A stretch of DNA of 24,087 nt from Pelotomaculum_B sp964543575 (GCA_964543575.1 CAZIYV010000040.1:1-24087); one strand, 5' to 3'. Positions 8,279 to 16,948 are shown, numbered from the stretch's first letter. Made by a program: numbers and translations. Notes: a model not told the origin generated them from the letters alone.

Positions 8279-8656
8279 ATGGAACGGGTAATGTTAAAAG
8301 AGGTTAAGTTTTTAATAGTGGAAGAAAGAAACTGGATCAACAGGATTTGTGTGATTAAACTCTGCGACGGCGACAAATGCCTGGCGCTGTCTGAAATAAG
8401 CACCGTGGGTGATAAATGGGTTTTCAACAGAATATTCGCTGATGAGGAACACCGGGCGAAAGGTTATGGCGCTGAGGTGTTAGCCAAATTAACCGATTAT
8501 CTTGACCAGAACAGGATAACTCTCTACGCTTATATATATTCTACAGGCTCTTTAAATGAAAAACAGCTTCTGGCATGGTATGAACGTCACGGCTTTATTG
8601 TATCAAACGATGGAAGTTACCACCTGGTAAGACCATACAAAGTCAAAACTCATTAA
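8279..8656 (+). CDS. GNAT-family N-acetyltransferase
   Basis: 125-residue single-domain acetyltransferase predicted to move an acetyl group from acetyl-CoA to an unknown amine. The acetyl-CoA pyrophosphate loop is visible as HRAKGYGAEVL (a Q/R-x-x-G-x-G/A motif). It is preceded by a strand ending NRIFADEE and followed by the typical C-terminal 'LLAWYERHGFIV', where the Tyr is the usual general-acid position. The frame is open from GTG 8270, but GACGGG lies 8 nt before ATG 8279, which I prefer. It may be translated after a short leader frame. The substrate cannot be deduced. Confidence 0.85.
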   Translation: MERVMLKEVKFLIVEERNWINRICVIKLCDGDKCLALSEISTVGDKWVFNRIFADEEHRAKGYGAEVLAKLTDYLDQNRITLYAYIYSTGSLNEKQLLAWYERHGFIVSNDGSYHLVRPYKVKTH

Positions 8657-8747
8657 CAATAATACCCAATAAAAATGGTTATTTATTACAGGTAAACCGG
8701 TCCTGATAGTTGTATATATATAATTAGTCTGTTGTAAGGAGATTGCT

Positions 8748-10853
8748 GTGATGGTAATTAACTGGCACAAGATTTTCACTGTCTTTAGTGTTATACTATT
8801 GCTGGTTTTACTGCTTTGCACTCCGTTATTGATTTGCGCAAATTTATATACTAATCGTGTATTGTCCGGCTTTGCCGGGACACAGACTTTTTTTGCTCTT
8901 GAGCAGACCTCACTTATATACGAGTCGAACGGAAACATAGCCGCTGAAATTTACGATGAAATAAACCGCCTGCCGGTACAGCTGGAAGATATACCTGTTC
9001 ATGTCCAAAAGGCTTTTGTGTCAATAGAGGATGAAAGGTTCTACAGCCATCATGGTGTTGATTTGAGGGCGATTTTACGCGCCCTGTTCAGTTATTACAC
9101 CTCAGGTGAGATTACCGAGGGCGCCAGTACCATTACCCAGCAGACCATGAAAATGTTATTCTTATCACCGGAACAAACATTTTCCCGCAAGGTAAAGGAA
9201 GCCTGTTTAGCCCTGGATTTTGAATCGCGTTATTCCAAAAATGAAATATTGGAGCTTTACTTAAATCAGGTGTATTTCGGAGAAGGCGCTTACGGTGTTC
9301 AGAGCGCTTCAAAAACCTATTTCAACAAAGACTGCTCGGAAATCTCGCTGGAAGAGGGCGCACTGCTGGCAGCTCTGGTGCAGGCGCCCAGCGCCTATGA
9401 CCCTTATGTTAATCCTGTGGATTCCGTGCAGCGCCGCAACATTGTGCTGGGCAAAATGATCCAGCAGGGTCATATCACTGAGGAAAAGGGTCTTGAGGCT
9501 CAGAAAAAGATCTTAAATTTAAATTGGGAAGAAACCTCCAGCAAGCGCAATTCTTATTTCATTGATTATGTGATTGACGAGGCAACCGCTATTGTTGGCG
9601 AAGGCAAGCTATTTAAGGGCGGTCTCAAGATCCATACCACACTGGATGCGGAAATCCAAAATAAGGCAGAAAAGGTGTTCCAGCGGTCTGACCTGTTCCC
9701 GGACCAGGATATTGAAGCGGCGCTGACCTTGCTGGAAAATGAAACGGGAGCGATAAAGGCACTTATTGGCGGGAGGGAGTATCTAACCAGGCGTGGTTTT
9801 AACAGGGCCACACAGCTGTTAAGGCAGCCTGGCTCAGCTTTTAAACCTGTGGCCGTATACGCGCCTGCTTTTGAACTCAACTACCGGGCTAATTCAACCA
9901 TTTCTGATACGCCTTTTAAAGTCGGCGGCTATGAGCCGCATAACTCTGATGGAAGCTACTACGGGCAGATCAGTATCCGCACCGCGGTGCAGTGGTCCCG
10001 TAATGTCGCCGCGGTGCGCCTCTTAAATACGATAGGAATTGACCGTGGGTATGAGATGGCTCAAAAAATGGGCTTTGAGCTAACAGAAGAAGACCGCTGC
10101 CTGCCCCTGGCCTTAGGTGGTTTGACAAAAGGAGTTTCTCCCCTGCAAATGGCCGGAGCTTACGCTGCTTTTGCCAACGACGGTGTGTATACTAAGCCAT
10201 ACGCGATTGATTATATTGAAGATGCAGATGGTCAGATTATATACCGCCACCCGGAAGGAGTTCCTGTGATGCTGCCTTCCACAGCAAATACAATGAAAGA
10301 TGTTCTGCGTTCGGCGGTCGAAGGGGGCACAGGCTACCGGGCAGGTGTTAGAGGCACTGAAATAGCTGGCAAGACAGGGACGACCGAACTGCCGGACACA
10401 GCTGTATTCCGTGGGTTAAGAGGGAATAAAGACGCCTGGTTTGTTGGATTTTCGCCACGTTATACCGCTGCGGTATGGCTGGGTTATGATGAAAAAGACA
10501 TGGACAGACAACATTACTTAACTTCCTACGGGGGAAACCAACCAGCTGAGATTTTCCGGCTGGTAATGGCTAATGTAATGGGACTTAGCGAGAGGGCTTA
10601 CCTGAGCAGTGCCGCCCCGCCCAAAAAGGAAGAGGAGAAACAAAAGGAAGAAGAGAAACAAAAGCCTGCCGTCGCTCCGACAGTGACAGAGCAAAAGGGA
10701 ACGACAGAAATTATAAATGAGAACAAGCAGGAAAAACAAGAAAATGTAGTCCAACCGCCCCAGACGGGTAAGGAAACCAATACGATAAAAACCGATTCTA
10801 AGGAGCAGACCGAAGTTAAAGATGATCCTGTAAAACCCTCCAAATCCCCATAA
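8748..10853 (+). CDS. Bifunctional class A penicillin-binding protein (PBP1A type)
   Basis: Polymerises glycan strands and cross-links peptides in the cell wall. A single N-terminal membrane helix (about 8-32) anchors it. The GT51 glycosyltransferase domain has EDERFYSHHG with catalytic Glu94 and GASTITQQ (125-132). The transpeptidase domain has SAFK (Ser363), SRN (417-419) and KTGT (542-545), all intact. After residue ~625 there is a low-complexity Lys/Glu/Gln tail with the hexapeptide KEEEKQ directly repeated (10626-10661), probably lying against the wall. 701 residues is normal for the family. Starts GTG 8748 and ATG 8751 are both possible behind AAGGAG. Confidence 0.95.
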   Translation: MMVINWHKIFTVFSVILLLVLLLCTPLLICANLYTNRVLSGFAGTQTFFALEQTSLIYESNGNIAAEIYDEINRLPVQLEDIPVHVQKAFVSIEDERFYSHHGVDLRAILRALFSYYTSGEITEGASTITQQTMKMLFLSPEQTFSRKVKEACLALDFESRYSKNEILELYLNQVYFGEGAYGVQSASKTYFNKDCSEISLEEGALLAALVQAPSAYDPYVNPVDSVQRRNIVLGKMIQQGHITEEKGLEAQKKILNLNWEETSSKRNSYFIDYVIDEATAIVGEGKLFKGGLKIHTTLDAEIQNKAEKVFQRSDLFPDQDIEAALTLLENETGAIKALIGGREYLTRRGFNRATQLLRQPGSAFKPVAVYAPAFELNYRANSTISDTPFKVGGYEPHNSDGSYYGQISIRTAVQWSRNVAAVRLLNTIGIDRGYEMAQKMGFELTEEDRCLPLALGGLTKGVSPLQMAGAYAAFANDGVYTKPYAIDYIEDADGQIIYRHPEGVPVMLPSTANTMKDVLRSAVEGGTGYRAGVRGTEIAGKTGTTELPDTAVFRGLRGNKDAWFVGFSPRYTAAVWLGYDEKDMDRQHYLTSYGGNQPAEIFRLVMANVMGLSERAYLSSAAPPKKEEEKQKEEEKQKPAVAPTVTEQKGTTEIINENKQEKQENVVQPPQTGKETNTIKTDSKEQTEVKDDPVKPSKSP
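10626..10661 (+). repeat. Two 18-bp tandem repeats inside the PBP tail
   Basis: Two consecutive 18-bp units differing at a single base (GAG versus GAA) encode KEEEKQ twice. They probably vary in copy number between strains through replication slippage, changing tail length without a frameshift. Confidence 0.8.
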
Positions 10854-10858
10854 GGGAC

Positions 10859-10886
10859 TTGAGAGGGGTTTATGATATGTTATAAT
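10859..10886 (+). promoter_or_regulatory. Candidate sigma-A promoter for topB
   Basis: TTGAGA (10859-10864) and TATAAT (10881-10886) are separated by 16 nt, and transcription would begin about 50 nt before the topB ATG. It overlaps the end of the PBP gene region. Confidence 0.6.
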
Positions 10887-10940
10887 AAAAAATGGTTTAT
10901 GTAATAGCGACAATAACGTTAACCAGAATCGAGTGATTAG

Positions 10941-13016
10941 ATGAAAGCTCTTGTACTTGCGGAAAAACCAAGCGTAGCCAGGGAAATTGCCAGGGTTTTA
11001 AAATGCGGCTCCAAGAATAAAGGGTTCATGGAGGGGTCTCAATATGTGGTAACCTGGGCGCTGGGCCACCTGGTTACCCTTGCTGAACCTGATGATTATG
11101 ATCAAAAATATAAGGAGTGGCGTCTGGAGGATCTGCCTATGCTGCCTGCCAGCATGAAACTAAAGGTGATCAGGCAAACCTCCCAACAGTTTCAAGTGGT
11201 TAGAAATTTAATGAAACGGAATGACCTTAAAGAACTGGTGATAGCAACAGACGCCGGGCGGGAAGGGGAACTGGTGGCGCGTTGGATCATGGTCCTGGCC
11301 AACTGGCGAAAACCTTTCAAGCGCCTGTGGATCTCATCACAAACCGACGATGCCATTCGCGAAGGGTTTAACAATCTGAAGGCAGGAACATCATATAACA
11401 ATCTATACGACGCAGCTGTGTGCCGGGCAGAGGCGGACTGGCTGATCGGACTTAATGTGACGAGAGCGTTAACCTGTAAGTTCAATGCCCAATTAAACGC
11501 CGGCAGGGTTCAGACACCAACCCTGGCCATGATCGTGAACCGGGAGACTGAAATAAAACAATTTGTTCCTGTGGATTACTGGACCCTGCGGGTGGATTTC
11601 AGTGACTATTTCGGTGATTGGCGCGGCCGGGACAACAACAGCCGTATCTTTAACTATCTCCAGGCGGAGGATATAGCAGCTAAAATTAAAGGGCATCAGG
11701 GTGTGGTCAAAGAAGTACGCAACGAGAGCAAGAGCGAGCCTGCACCCCTGGCTTACGATTTAACAGAATTACAGAGGGACGCCAATAAACGCTACGGATT
11801 TTCAGCGCAAAAAACCCTGTCTGTATTACAAGACTTATATGAGCAGCACAAGCTGGTTACTTACCCGAGAACCGATTCCCGTTATATTACCTCAGATATT
11901 GTACCTACACTTACGTCCAGGTTGAAAAGCATCTCTGTAGCGCCCTACGCGGAGTTGGTAAAGCCTCTTTTACAAAAACCTTTGACTCCGACAAAACGGT
12001 TTGTAGATAACAGCAAGGTTACTGACCACCACGCCATTATTCCAACCGAACATCCCTTGCGGCTAACATCCTTGAAAGAAGAAGAAAGAAAGCTTTATGA
12101 TTTAATCGTGAGAAGGTTTATTGCCGTCTTATACCCTCCTTATCGTTACGACCAGACCACCCTGATAACTACAATCAACGGAGAAAACTTTCACTCCCGG
12201 GGCAAGGTGGTCAAGGATAAGGGTTGGCGGGCTGTAACCTCTAAAACTACTGAGAAAGATGACCTGGACGAAGCACTGCCTGAACAGACACTGACCCTGC
12301 AAAAAAAAGGCGATGTTAAACAGGTTAAAGGTTTTAAAGTTAATAAATCAAAAACAAAGCCACCAGCCAGATATAATGAAGCAACTTTACTGACCGCCAT
12401 GGAAAGCCCCGGCAAATTTATTGAAGACGAGGAATTGCGGGAAAGCATGAAAGGAAGCGGTCTTGGGACACCTGCCACCCGGGCTGAGATCATAGAAAAA
12501 CTGCTCAACACCAGTTATATCGAGCGTCAGGGGAAAGAGTTGGTACCCACATCAAAGGGGATTCAATTAGTAAACCTTGTTTCACCAGCTTTGAAAACTC
12601 CGGAATTAACAGCCCAATGGGAGCAGAGGCTTTCCAACATTGCCAGGGGCAAGGGCAGCAAAACGGAATTTATGGCCGATATCCGTAAAAACGCCTTGGA
12701 ACTGGTAAATAGTGTTATAGCGGATAAAACCGTGTATAAAGCAGATAATATCACTAAGACCAAATGCCCGGTTTGTGGCAAATATCTGCTGTTAGTGAAC
12801 GGCAAAAGAGGGAAAATGCTGCTTTGCCAGGACCGGGCCTGCGGTCACCGGCAGCCTGAAAAACAAGATGAATTTGGTTATAAAAGTTCCAAAAACGCCA
12901 GCAGAGTCAATCAGAAACTGATTGCCCAGTACAGTGACCAGGGCTATGTAGGGCAAAACCTGGGAGATTTACTGAAAGTTGCCTTAGCAAAAGAAAACAC
13001 GGGTAAGAAAGATTAA
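10941..13016 (+). CDS. topB: DNA topoisomerase III (type IA)
   Basis: Relaxes or decatenates DNA through a single-strand break with a 5'-phosphotyrosine link. 691 residues: the TOPRIM domain opens with VLAEKPS (Glu8) and carries TDAGREGE (about 103-110, the Asp and Glu that bind Mg). The active-site segment VTYPRTDSRYI places the catalytic Tyr at 308. The core continues to about residue 600. The tail has one four-cysteine zinc finger, CPVC then CQDRAC, near 632-655. The ATG at 10941 has only a weak ribosome site. A candidate promoter lies 55-80 nt upstream, so it is likely transcribed on its own. The organism's main topoisomerase I would lie elsewhere. Confidence 0.95.
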   Translation: MKALVLAEKPSVAREIARVLKCGSKNKGFMEGSQYVVTWALGHLVTLAEPDDYDQKYKEWRLEDLPMLPASMKLKVIRQTSQQFQVVRNLMKRNDLKELVIATDAGREGELVARWIMVLANWRKPFKRLWISSQTDDAIREGFNNLKAGTSYNNLYDAAVCRAEADWLIGLNVTRALTCKFNAQLNAGRVQTPTLAMIVNRETEIKQFVPVDYWTLRVDFSDYFGDWRGRDNNSRIFNYLQAEDIAAKIKGHQGVVKEVRNESKSEPAPLAYDLTELQRDANKRYGFSAQKTLSVLQDLYEQHKLVTYPRTDSRYITSDIVPTLTSRLKSISVAPYAELVKPLLQKPLTPTKRFVDNSKVTDHHAIIPTEHPLRLTSLKEEERKLYDLIVRRFIAVLYPPYRYDQTTLITTINGENFHSRGKVVKDKGWRAVTSKTTEKDDLDEALPEQTLTLQKKGDVKQVKGFKVNKSKTKPPARYNEATLLTAMESPGKFIEDEELRESMKGSGLGTPATRAEIIEKLLNTSYIERQGKELVPTSKGIQLVNLVSPALKTPELTAQWEQRLSNIARGKGSKTEFMADIRKNALELVNSVIADKTVYKADNITKTKCPVCGKYLLLVNGKRGKMLLCQDRACGHRQPEKQDEFGYKSSKNASRVNQKLIAQYSDQGYVGQNLGDLLKVALAKENTGKKD

Positions 13017-13071
13017 CATTTTATAAAATCAAAAATATTTTTCAAAATTATATTAAAATATCAAATATTTC

Positions 13072-13099
13072 TTGCATTTTCCTGTGGAAAATGTATACT
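13072..13099 (+). promoter_or_regulatory. Promoter of the cold-shock gene
   Basis: TTGCAT (13072-13077) and TATACT (13094-13099) have a 16-nt spacer within a very AT-rich upstream tract. The predicted 5' leader is about 40 nt, much shorter than the long structured leader of E. coli cspA. Confidence 0.7.
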
Positions 13100-13145
13100 T
13101 GAATTATTCGCTTCGATAGAAGAGGTATTTTAGGAGGTAAGGTAT

Positions 13146-13346
13146 TTGACAACAGGTAAAGTAAAGTGGTTTAACGCGGACAAAGGTTTTGGTTTCATTG
13201 AAACATCTGAGGGGAAAGACGTTTTTGTTCACTTTTCTTCAATCCAATCAGACGGTTTTAAAACACTTGACGAGGGACAGAACGTAGAGTTCGAAATCGT
13301 TCAAGGTGACAGGGGACCGCAAGCGGCCAACGTGGTTAAAATATAG
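13146..13346 (+). CDS. Cold-shock protein, CspA/CspB family
   Basis: 66-residue single-stranded nucleic-acid-binding beta barrel, the standard length. The RNP1 motif KGFGFIE (about 13-19) and RNP2 motif VFVHF (about 26-30) are both intact, with the usual FNADKGFGFI and GPQAANV signatures. It acts as an RNA chaperone. The TTG start at 13146 is supported by a near-perfect TAGGAGGT ribosome site 7 nt upstream and by the family start MxTGKVKWFN. It has its own promoter and terminator, so it is monocistronic. Confidence 0.97.
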   Translation: MTTGKVKWFNADKGFGFIETSEGKDVFVHFSSIQSDGFKTLDEGQNVEFEIVQGDRGPQAANVVKI

Positions 13347-13381
13347 TATAAAAGATTTTCTTTTAAATATCTATTAACCGC

Positions 13382-13425
13382 AAAAAAAAGACAGCCTGTT
13401 TTTAAACACGGCTGTTTTTTGTTTT
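13382..13425 (+). terminator. Intrinsic terminator of the cold-shock gene
   Basis: A-run, ACAGCC (13391-13396), 13-nt loop, GGCTGT (13410-13415), then a T-run. The A and T runs extend the stem and also make it usable in reverse. Confidence 0.88.
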
Positions 13426-13507
13426 AAAAGATCAACTTTAATTATTAAAAGCTATTCTTAATTGCAAGGCAGATTTACAAAGAGGAATAAATCAGGGGGA
13501 GGTCGAA

Positions 13508-13543
13508 GTGAAGCAGGAAATCAATGACGCTATTGGAGAATGA
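13508..13543 (+). CDS. Possible 11-codon leader frame, in frame with the next gene
   Basis: GTG at 13508, 4 nt after a strong GGGGAGGT (13496-13503), reads MKQEINDAIGE and stops at TGA 13541-13543. The next gene begins at TTG 13547 in the same frame, one codon after the stop. Either this is a leader that feeds ribosomes to the downstream start, or the gene once began here and TGA is a nonsense change or a sequence error. Confidence 0.35.
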   Translation: MKQEINDAIGE

Positions 13544-13546
13544 ATT

Positions 13547-14548
13547 TTGATAAGAATTCTTTATATAATTATTATTGCTATTATCTTGCTGGCAACGGGC
13601 TTATCCCGAGAGGCCTGCACCGAGCCCTCAAACAAGTCGGTATTCCAGCCCGGTAATGACAAATATATATTGAACAACCAGATTTATAGTATGGATACAA
13701 TACCTTTTATCAAAAACAACCGTGTGTTCCTGCCTGTTCGCTACCTTGCTTACGCCTGTGGTGTAAATGAAAAAGATATTAACTGGGACAGTGCCTCGCA
13801 AACGATATCGATCAAAATACCTGAAACCTATCTGTCATTAAAGATAGGGAACAAAGAACTTAAAAAAAACGGGTTGGCCATCAAGATGGATGTGGCCCCC
13901 GTTCTGATATGCGATAGAACCTTTCTGCCGGTTCGCTGGGTCAGCGAAGCAATAAACTACAAAGCGGAATGGCACCAGACAAGCAAATCTTTACTGATTT
14001 ACCCGCCAGGTGAAACCAAACCAAACCCCATGGAACCCCTGGACTTTTTATTGGTTAATAAGTCTCGTGCCCTGGCTATGGATTACAAGCCAAAATCCCT
14101 GGTTAACTTTGAGGGGTGCCAGGTGTCATCAGCCTTACAGAAGCCCCTGCAAAGTCTTTTAACATCAGCGGGCCGTCTTAACATGAACTTTACCTTGAAC
14201 TCGTGCTACCGTAGTTATGAAAGGCAGGAGCAGCTGTTTAACGAGCGGGTTGCCGCATACGGCTTGCGGGAAGCCAGTCTGACCGTGGCGCCGCCCGGCT
14301 GCAGTGAACACCAAACCGGTTTCGCCATAGACATGGATGGGGATTCGGATTACACTAATTCCTGGCTTGAAGCAAACTGCTGGCGATTCGGCTTTGTGTT
14401 GCGCTACCCCAGGGATAAAGAGGGGATTACCGGGTATACCTACGAGCCCTGGCATTTTCGTTATCTGGGTGTCCCGGTTGCCGCCTTTATGCATGAAAAC
14501 AAAGTGATGACACTGGAAGAATTTATAGATGAATATATAGGCTATTAA
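13547..14548 (+). CDS. Stalk-domain plus VanY-type D-alanyl-D-alanine carboxypeptidase
   Basis: Exported cell-wall enzyme, 333 residues, that should remove the terminal D-Ala from peptidoglycan stems. The N-terminus is a hydrophobic signal or anchor (about 2-18). Two copies of the copper-amine-oxidase N-terminal-like 'stalk' motif follow at about 38-152 (NRVFLPVRYLA and DRTFLPVRWVS), common in clostridial surface proteins and not an oxidase. The VanY domain carries SEHQTGFAID (His255, Asp262) and EPWHFR (catalytic Glu300, zinc His303), so the catalytic set is complete. The start is TTG 13547, GGAG 9 nt upstream. The far stronger ribosome site lies further up, before an in-frame mini-frame ending in TGA; translation may therefore depend on it. 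Confidence 0.88.
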   Translation: MIRILYIIIIAIILLATGLSREACTEPSNKSVFQPGNDKYILNNQIYSMDTIPFIKNNRVFLPVRYLAYACGVNEKDINWDSASQTISIKIPETYLSLKIGNKELKKNGLAIKMDVAPVLICDRTFLPVRWVSEAINYKAEWHQTSKSLLIYPPGETKPNPMEPLDFLLVNKSRALAMDYKPKSLVNFEGCQVSSALQKPLQSLLTSAGRLNMNFTLNSCYRSYERQEQLFNERVAAYGLREASLTVAPPGCSEHQTGFAIDMDGDSDYTNSWLEANCWRFGFVLRYPRDKEGITGYTYEPWHFRYLGVPVAAFMHENKVMTLEEFIDEYIGY

Positions 14549-14569
14549 ATACTTTAGATCCCTTCATTC

Positions 14570-14752
14570 TTAATTAATCTGCTCATTAGAAGGTTCGACA
14601 ACCGGGATGTCCAGTTTCCTGGCGCTAATCAAAACCCTGGTTCTGCGAAAATAGGTAAACTCATAGATTTCACCAGGCCTGATATATAAAAACTCACTCC
14701 GATCATCATAATAAAATACAAGACAAAGCCTATTATTATATATTTTATAGAT
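14570..14752 (-). pseudogene. Possible relic of a small gene without start codon
   Basis: A 60-codon open stretch on the minus strand reads like protein, with segments such as VFYYDDRSEFLYIRPGEIYE and VLISARKLDIPVVEP, and ends at TAA. It contains no ATG or GTG start, only a late TTG, and no ribosome site was seen near its upper end. It may be a decayed gene, a gene with an unusual start, or chance in AT-rich DNA. Confidence 0.25.
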
Positions 14753-14796
14753 TCACGAAAACAGCATACAGCTGCTGCAGCAAAAGGGGCAAAAAA

Positions 14797-15564
14797 TTGA
14801 TCAAGAATTATCGCAAGTGGTTCTTAGCAAAAGTAAAGCGGGCTATCTACGATTTCGGTATGATCGAAAACGGCGAACGGGTGGCAGTGGCGTTCTCAGG
14901 CGGTAAAGACAGTGTTTCCCTCCTGTACGCGCTTAACCTGATCAGCCGTTCCCTGCCGGTCAAGTTTGAGCTGGAAGCGGTTTTTATTAAAACAGGCTGG
15001 CCGATGGATTTACTGGTGCTGGAAGAATTCTGCCGTTCTTTAAATGTGCCTTTTCACGTGGTGGAAACGGAAATAGCCAAGATCGTCTTTGAAGAGAGGG
15101 AGGACGGTAACCCCTGCGCTATATGTTCTCATCTGCGCCGCGGCGCATTGCACAGCAAGGTTTTAGAACTAGGGTGCAGTAAAGTCGCCCTGGGTCATCA
15201 CCTGGACGATGTTATAGAAACATTTTTTCTGAGTATGATCTATACCGGTCAGATGCGCGTTTTTTCACCGTTTACTTTTTTAGACCGAACCGGACTGACC
15301 ATGATCAGGCCGCTGGTATATCTTAAAGCGGAGGATATCGTTTCCTTTATCAACACTGAAAAACTGCCGTTTATAATAAATCCCTGCCCGGCCAACGGTT
15401 TTACCCACAGAGAGGTCGTGAAAAAGTTTATGGCTGATACTGTCCAGCGCTTCCCTGATTTTAAAGCGCGCTTTCTCACTTCCATCCAGACCTTTGATCA
15501 GAAAAATCTATGGCCGGATGTCCGACCTAAGGGGAAGGGCAAAGAACCGGAAACAGGCAAATAA
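14797..15564 (+). CDS. PP-loop ATPase of the TtcA family
   Basis: 255 residues. PP-loop SGGKDS (34-39) binds ATP for adenylation. Two cysteines in PCAIC (106, 109) and a third in NPCPANG (196) match the TtcA arrangement that holds an iron-sulfur cluster or takes part in sulfur transfer. HHLDDVIET is also characteristic. TtcA makes 2-thiocytidine at tRNA position 32, but clostridia carry several TtcA-like paralogues with other or unknown tRNA or sulfur targets, so the exact reaction is open. The start is TTG 14797 after an AAGGGG site. The charged 15-residue tail looks disordered. It converges with the preA-like gene, 39 nt away. Confidence 0.88.
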   Translation: MIKNYRKWFLAKVKRAIYDFGMIENGERVAVAFSGGKDSVSLLYALNLISRSLPVKFELEAVFIKTGWPMDLLVLEEFCRSLNVPFHVVETEIAKIVFEEREDGNPCAICSHLRRGALHSKVLELGCSKVALGHHLDDVIETFFLSMIYTGQMRVFSPFTFLDRTGLTMIRPLVYLKAEDIVSFINTEKLPFIINPCPANGFTHREVVKKFMADTVQRFPDFKARFLTSIQTFDQKNLWPDVRPKGKGKEPETGK

Positions 15565-15603
15565 CAATAAACCCAAACCCAACAGAATTATTTACACTCC
15601 CTT

Positions 15604-16794
15604 TTATTTCTTTTTCAGCGAGGGACAGAGGTTTATGCAGAGGGAGCATCCGTCGCATGCCTCATCATCTCGTATGAGCTTGGAATCACTGATTAACAGG
15701 GCATTGCTCCCGGCATCACGGCAGGCGATAACACAACGACCGCAGGCATTACAAGTATTATCATCTATATCCGGCCACACGCGGTAGTTACGATTAAGAG
15801 ACTCGTGACTCACCAGTTTTGGCAGTGCCTTAGCTTTTAGTTCGTTTAATTCAAAAAGCCCTTTACTTTTCAGATACCGGGTCAACCCATCCTTCATGCC
15901 ATTGATTACGCCATAACCTCTTATCATTACTTCAGTACATATTTGAACATTGCTTGCTCCCACCAGGATATACTCAGCCGCCTCTTTCCAGCTGCTAATA
16001 CCACCCATTCCAGAGATGGGCAGACTGCAGGCCTGGGCTATTTGTGCCACGCAACGCAGTCCGATGGGCTTTACTGCCGGACCTGACAGGCCGCCAAAAG
16101 TAGAAAAACCGTTCACAGATGGCTGGGGTTCAAATGTGTCCAGGTCTATCGCTACAAGACTTTGTACCGTATTGATGGCCGCCAACCCGTCCGCTCCTCC
16201 TTTTTCAGCTGCCAGTGCCAGGCGTCCTATATCGGTAACATTCGGTGTAAGCTTGACAATTACCGGGATGGATACCACTTCTTTAACCCAGGAGGTGATA
16301 AGCCTGGTTAGTTCCTCGTCCTGGCCTATGGCGGAACCAAGGCCTTTTTCCGGCATTCCATGAGGACAGGAAAAATTCAGTTCCAGCGCATCGGCTCCCG
16401 CTTTCTGGAGGGAAACCGCCATTTTCTGCCATTGTTCCTTGCACACTTCAGCCATAAGGCTGGCTATCAACAAGTTTTGCGGAAAACACTGCTTTATATC
16501 CCGGATTTCATCCAGCCATAAGGAAAGCGGTTTGCGGCTTATTAATTCAATATTTTCCAGGCCGAAAATCGTTCCATTATTGTTATGTAAAGTCTTTAAA
16601 CGTGGGGAAACATCAGTTATCACCATGCTATCTGGCGGGATAGTTTTAGTAACTGCACTACCCCACCCAAGTGTAAAGGCACGTTTAATCATGGCAGCAC
16701 TAGCAGTTGGCGGAGCTGAGGCTAGCAAAAATGGATTGGGTAATCTTAAACCACAGAAATTCATTGTTAAATCAACATTATTCTCAATTTTCAT
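15604..16794 (-). CDS. preA: PreA-type NAD-dependent dihydropyrimidine dehydrogenase catalytic subunit
   Basis: 396 residues. A dihydroorotate-dehydrogenase-like FMN barrel (about 8-320) contains NFSCPHGM with the catalytic Cys143 and the FMN-phosphate segment SGMGGISSW (261-269). A C-terminal ferredoxin domain has two 4Fe-4S motifs, Cys348/351/354/358 and Cys380/383/386/390 followed by Pro. E. coli PreA works with the NADH-oxidising flavoprotein PreT to reduce uracil or thymine (or run in reverse). No preT-like gene lies in this window, so the partner must be elsewhere or replaced by ferredoxin. ATG 16794 follows GAAGGGA at 7 nt. The lysine-rich end (LKKK) is normal. Confidence 0.9.
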   Translation of the reverse strand: MKIENNVDLTMNFCGLRLPNPFLLASAPPTASAAMIKRAFTLGWGSAVTKTIPPDSMVITDVSPRLKTLHNNNGTIFGLENIELISRKPLSLWLDEIRDIKQCFPQNLLIASLMAEVCKEQWQKMAVSLQKAGADALELNFSCPHGMPEKGLGSAIGQDEELTRLITSWVKEVVSIPVIVKLTPNVTDIGRLALAAEKGGADGLAAINTVQSLVAIDLDTFEPQPSVNGFSTFGGLSGPAVKPIGLRCVAQIAQACSLPISGMGGISSWKEAAEYILVGASNVQICTEVMIRGYGVINGMKDGLTRYLKSKGLFELNELKAKALPKLVSHESLNRNYRVWPDIDDNTCNACGRCVIACRDAGSNALLISDSKLIRDDEACDGCSLCINLCPSLKKK

Positions 16795-16914
16795 AGGGCA
16801 TCCCTTCTCATATCCATTTTAATTCAATTGCGCACTATTGTAATTTTTCTTATTCGCTATGATACTTAATATCCCTGTCAATTATGGATAACATATCTAA
16901 ATATAACTGTTGCG

Positions 16915-16942
16915 TTGTGCATTGCTTTTTTTACTCTATAAA
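16915..16942 (+). promoter_or_regulatory. Candidate promoter of a possible small RNA
   Basis: TTGTGC (16915-16920) and TATAAA (16937-16942) are 16 nt apart. The next feature on this strand is a strong hairpin about 115 nt later, and no convincing gene lies between. Confidence 0.45.
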
Positions 16943-16948
16943 ATACGA

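Noticed and set aside
10800..10872. Terminator after the PBP gene (AAACCCTC ... GAGGGGTTT)
   Set aside because: The arms pair imperfectly with a long loop and no T-run; it also overlaps the topB promoter candidate.
10518..10913. Minus-strand 131-codon frame over the PBP tail
   Set aside because: Low-complexity Leu/Phe-rich translation arises from the complementary strand of the Lys/Glu-rich tail; not a gene.
16876..16881. TTGACA on the minus strand as the -35 of the preA-like gene
   Set aside because: No acceptable -10 hexamer is found 15-19 nt downstream, so the promoter of that gene remains unassigned.
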